Assembly (NCBI GenBank): GCA_910589035.1
Contig: CAJUSI010000098.1
Coordinates: 62,001-126,000, forward strand
Length of the DNA stretch: 64,000 nucleotides
Reading direction: 5' to 3'
Origin: an uncultured Acetatifactor sp.
GTDB lineage: Bacteria > Bacillota > Clostridia > Lachnospirales > Lachnospiraceae
This document shows, piece after piece, positions 61,145-64,000 of this stretch (within the stretch, counting starts at the first letter, position 1; each line of letters starts with the position of its first letter). The notes under the pieces were generated by a model. The model searched no databases. It was not told the DNA's origin and saw nothing but the letters and a program-made list of their open reading frames with translations. Both the position numbers and the translations under genes were made by a program.

Positions 61145-61819
61145 CTATATATTCTCGATCTGCCAGTCGATGGGTGCAAGGCCATGCTGTTCCAGAAACC
61201 GGTTCGTCTGGCTGAAGGGCCTGCTCCCGAAGAAACCGTTATGAGCCGACAGGGGACTGGGATGTGCAGCCTTCAATATCAGATGATTGGGATTGTTCAG
61301 CATCTTCTCCTTCATCTGGGCCGGTCTGCCCCAGAGAATGAACACAATGGGCCGGTCCTGCTTATTCAGCGCCAGAATAGCCGCATCCGTAAATTCTTCC
61401 CATCCCTTCCCCCTGTGGGAATTGGCCATATGCGCCCGCACCGTCAGCACAGTATTCAGCATCAGGATTCCCTGCTGCGCCCATTTTACCAGATATCCGT
61501 TATTTGGAATATAACATCCCAGATCATCCTTAAGTTCCTTGTAGATATTCACAAGGGAAGGCGGAGCGGCCACCTCAGGCTTCACGGAAAAGCACAGCCC
61601 GTGAGCCTGCCCCACATTGTGATAGGGATCCTGCCCCAGAATTACCACCTTTACCTCATTTAAAGGAGTCAGATGAAAGGCATTAAAAATATCATCCGCC
61701 GGAGGAAACACCTGCGTCGTATTATACTCCGTTTTCACAAATTCAAAAAGCTTATTATAATAAGGTTTTTGAAATTCGGGCTCCAGCTCCTTCAGCCAGT
61801 CATTTGTAATCATTGCCAT
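61145..61819 (-). CDS. ung: Uracil-DNA glycosylase
   Basis: A 224-residue family 1 enzyme that removes uracil from DNA. Catalytic Asp in VILGQDPYHNVGQAHGLCFS (near 62), Asn in MLNTVLTVR, His in AAHPSPLSAHNGFFGS. Normal length. Confidence 0.97.
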   Translation of the reverse strand: MAMITNDWLKELEPEFQKPYYNKLFEFVKTEYNTTQVFPPADDIFNAFHLTPLNEVKVVILGQDPYHNVGQAHGLCFSVKPEVAAPPSLVNIYKELKDDLGCYIPNNGYLVKWAQQGILMLNTVLTVRAHMANSHRGKGWEEFTDAAILALNKQDRPIVFILWGRPAQMKEKMLNNPNHLILKAAHPSPLSAHNGFFGSRPFSQTNRFLEQHGLAPIDWQIENI

Positions 61820-61888
61820 TTCTTCAAATCCATCCTTTCTCGTTTGTAAAACCGATAATAAATATCGCCAGAACAGCTCTGCACTTCG

Positions 61889-62650
61889 TCAAAGCCGCAC
61901 ACTCACGCCTCCTGCCCGCAGATATTCCTTCACCTGCCGGATTTCCAGTTCTTTGTAATGGAAAAGGGAGGCCGCCAGCACTGCATCGGCTCCCGCCTGC
62001 ACCAACGCCTGGGAGAAATGCTCCGCAGTCCCCGCCCCTCCTGAGGCAATCACGGGAATCTCCACCGCTTCTGCCACTGCTTTCGTCAGTTCCAGATCAT
62101 ATCCCGATTTGGTGCCGTCCCTGTCCATACTTGTCAGAAGAATCTCGCCCGCCCCCAGACTTTCCGCTTTCCTGGCCCATTCCACCGCGTCCAGCTCCAT
62201 GTCGACACGTCCGCCGTTCTTATATACTGTCCAGCCGGCCCCGTCCCTTCGCCTTTTCGCGTCTATGGCAACCACTACACATTGGCTTCCGAATTTATCC
62301 GCCGCCTGGGAAATCAGATTCGGATTCATAATGGCGGCGGAATTCACCGAAATCTTGTCCGCCCCTTCCCTCAGAATCGCCTTGAAATCTTCCGTGCTTC
62401 GGATGCCGCCTCCCACGGTAAACGGAATGAAAAGCTTTGAAGCCACCTGTCTGACCCATTCCAGCTGCGTGGCTCTGCTGTCGGAAGAAGCGGTAATGTC
62501 AAGAAATACCACCTCGTCCGCTCCGGCCTTATCATAGGCGGCCGCCGCATCCGCCGGGTCGCCGGCGTCCCTCAGATTCACAAAATTAACGCCCTTTACC
62601 ACCCTGCCGCCCTTAATGTCCAGACAGGGAATCACTCTCTTTGTATGCAT
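61889..62650 (-). CDS. hisF: Imidazole glycerol phosphate synthase subunit HisF
   Basis: A 253-residue TIM-barrel cyclase that joins PRFAR and ammonia (from HisH) into IGP and AICAR. Catalytic Asp in RVIPCLDIKGGRVVKGV (residue 11) and in LLTSMDRDGTKSGYD (near 130). Overlaps hisH by 19 bp. Confidence 0.97.
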   Translation of the reverse strand: MHTKRVIPCLDIKGGRVVKGVNFVNLRDAGDPADAAAAYDKAGADEVVFLDITASSDSRATQLEWVRQVASKLFIPFTVGGGIRSTEDFKAILREGADKISVNSAAIMNPNLISQAADKFGSQCVVVAIDAKRRRDGAGWTVYKNGGRVDMELDAVEWARKAESLGAGEILLTSMDRDGTKSGYDLELTKAVAEAVEIPVIASGGAGTAEHFSQALVQAGADAVLAASLFHYKELEIRQVKEYLRAGGVSVRL

Positions 62651-63288
62651 TCCGCCCCCCGTTTTTCAGCGCAAACCTCGATAAAATTCTGCAGTATCCG
62701 CATCCCCGCATCCGAACTTTTTTCCGGATGAAACTGGCAGGCAAACAGATTCCCCTTCTCCACGGAAGCATGAACAGGAACGCCGTACTCCGTCACCGCC
62801 GTGACAATACTCTCATCGGCGGACTGCAGGTAATAGGAATGCACAAAATAGACATAGGCGCCCCCTCTGCCCGGAGCATCCAGCCCCTGGAACAGCCTCC
62901 CCCTGTTGGGAAAGCTTAAATCATTCCACCCCATATGGGGAACCTTTATCCCTTTTCGGGAAGGAATCTTCAGAATCCTGCCCTCCAGAAGATGCAGCCC
63001 TTCCACTCCCGGGCTCTCCTCGCTGCTCTCAAACAAAAGCTGCAGCCCCAGACAAATCCCGAGAAAGGGAATTTCCTCCCTCACACATTTCCTGATCACA
63101 TCAACCAGGCCATAGGTGCGAAGCTTTTCCATGGCATCGCCGAAAGCGCCTACCCCCGGCAGGATCACACCGTCTGCAGACAGAATTTTTTCCCCGTCCC
63201 TTGTGACCACAGCCTCCTGCCCCAGATGAAGCAACGCCTTTTCCACGCTCTTCACATTTCCCGCATCATAATCTATTATAGCAATCAT
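62632..63288 (-). CDS. hisH: Imidazole glycerol phosphate synthase subunit HisH
   Basis: A 218-residue glutamine amidotransferase. Nucleophile Cys in FLGICLGLQLLF (near 78), His and Glu in ACQFHPEKSS (near 190). Feeds ammonia to HisF. Only these two his genes are in the window. Confidence 0.97.
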   Translation of the reverse strand: MIAIIDYDAGNVKSVEKALLHLGQEAVVTRDGEKILSADGVILPGVGAFGDAMEKLRTYGLVDVIRKCVREEIPFLGICLGLQLLFESSEESPGVEGLHLLEGRILKIPSRKGIKVPHMGWNDLSFPNRGRLFQGLDAPGRGGAYVYFVHSYYLQSADESIVTAVTEYGVPVHASVEKGNLFACQFHPEKSSDAGMRILQNFIEVCAEKRGAECIQRE

Positions 63289-63300
63289 TATGATTCTCCG

Positions 63301-64000
63301 TCACTGATTATCCACAAAATCCCCCGTATCCAGATCCGACTCCTCCGGAAGTTCATTGGGAAGCTCTTCCGCTCCCTCTTCCGGCTCTCCCTCCGGCATT
63401 TCTTCCCCGCCGGTCTGCTGCCCTGCATCGGGCATAGCTCCCGCTCCGCCGAAGTTCCCGTCCGTCAGGAGCATCAGCGTTCTGGTATATCTGATATCGC
63501 TTTTAATTGCCGCAATCTCCAGGGCCTGCTGCTCCGTAATCCCATATCTGTCATTCAGGATGGACAATACATTGGAATAAATCTCAAGAACCTCCGGAAC
63601 AGCCCCCCACTCTGCCGTATATTCATTCACCATAGGATATTTATTTACTATCTGAATCAGGCAGTCCAGGACCTGCAGCTCACTTCCTTTCTCCGCGATC
63701 ATTTCGTATTCCCGATAGAGCAGACGCATATAGAGAATACTCTCGGATTTCCCATACATTTCCGCCTGTTCCTCATTCAGCTCCTTCCCGTACAGATTGA
63801 GATAGCAGCTTTCATAATCCCCCGACCTGTAGGCATTCCTGGCCGTCAGCTTATCAGAGAAATCCGAAATCAGATTTGCGAAAATGAACAATACGGCTCC
63901 CAGGCTTATTCCCAGCAGAAGTATGGGCAGAATCTTTTTAAAAGTAAGCCTCTTGTGAAAAGGAGATTCTTCCTCCTCTTTTTTCTTTTCTTTCTTCGGC
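63301..64000 (-). CDS. Membrane-anchored protein of unknown function, truncated by the window edge
   Basis: The open frame runs from the window edge. A Lys/Glu-rich cytoplasmic start (KKEKKKEEEE) is followed by one membrane segment (ILPILLLGISLGAVLFIFA), a helical domain of about 130 residues (NAYRSGDYESCYLNLYG ... resembles tetratricopeptide-like helices), and a Glu/Pro/Gly-rich tail ending DTGDFVDNQ. The true start is outside. I do not recognise the family. Confidence 0.75.
   Translation of the reverse strand, partial: PKKEKKKEEEESPFHKRLTFKKILPILLLGISLGAVLFIFANLISDFSDKLTARNAYRSGDYESCYLNLYGKELNEEQAEMYGKSESILYMRLLYREYEMIAEKGSELQVLDCLIQIVNKYPMVNEYTAEWGAVPEVLEIYSNVLSILNDRYGITEQQALEIAAIKSDIRYTRTLMLLTDGNFGGAGAMPDAGQQTGGEEMPEGEPEEGAEELPNELPEESDLDTGDFVDNQ

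Overview
The window looks like a chromosomal segment of a Gram-positive, low- to mid-GC anaerobe of the Clostridia, most likely Lachnospiraceae. That placement is an inference from gene content and order: a TrmD protein fused to an acetyltransferase domain, a PDZ/DUF512 radical-SAM gene beside der, the long (~396 aa) PRPP synthetase, a meso-DAP dehydrogenase next to lysA, and orphan FliK-like and FlhB-like genes. Most genes lie on the minus strand and most of the DNA is housekeeping.

Region 1 (1-12.7 kb) is the accessory part. A GNAT acetyltransferase and a MoxR-type ATPase precede metF and a suppressor-of-fused-domain gene. Then comes an ABC-permease locus that has been duplicated and has partly decayed: one complete set (secreted peptide, permease 1, ATPase, permease 2) and one remnant set (permease 1 copy plus a deletion scar). 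Fragments of a second MoxR and a second GNAT lie nearby. Next is an agr quorum-sensing system: agrBD on plus converging on agrCA on minus, with a shared terminator. The secreted-peptide/ABC operon and agrBD are divergent, and each promoter carries a pair of AAGGTCA direct repeats spaced 21 bp, so AgrA probably controls both.

Region 2 (13-35 kb) holds gpsA, plsY, der and a radical-SAM gene; prs on plus; a large sensor kinase with its regulator; and the conserved ylxM-ffh-rpsP-khpA-rimM-trmD-rplS-lepB-rbgA-lepB-rnhB series, followed by FliK-like, FlhB-like, yraN and pgeF genes. Oddities here are an 11-residue repeat insertion in RimM, the TrmD fusion, and a second signal peptidase with glutamine where the catalytic lysine is expected.

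Region 3 (35-45 kb) begins with a gene-free 570 bp stretch laid out like a par/fst type I toxin-antitoxin locus: convergent promoters, shared direct repeats and a hairpin terminator, but a broken toxin frame. It continues with a two-component system, lipoprotein and ABC transporter module, and a sigma factor/membrane-anchored propeller pair on plus.

Region 4 (45-64 kb) holds yitT, ilvA, ftsY, smc, rnc, acpP, plsX, rpmF and yceD, a MATE transporter, one tRNA-Leu(CAA), an S66 peptidase, lysA, ddh, ung, hisF, hisH, and the end of an unknown membrane protein cut by the window edge. I saw no rRNA, CRISPR, prophage or insertion-sequence transposase.
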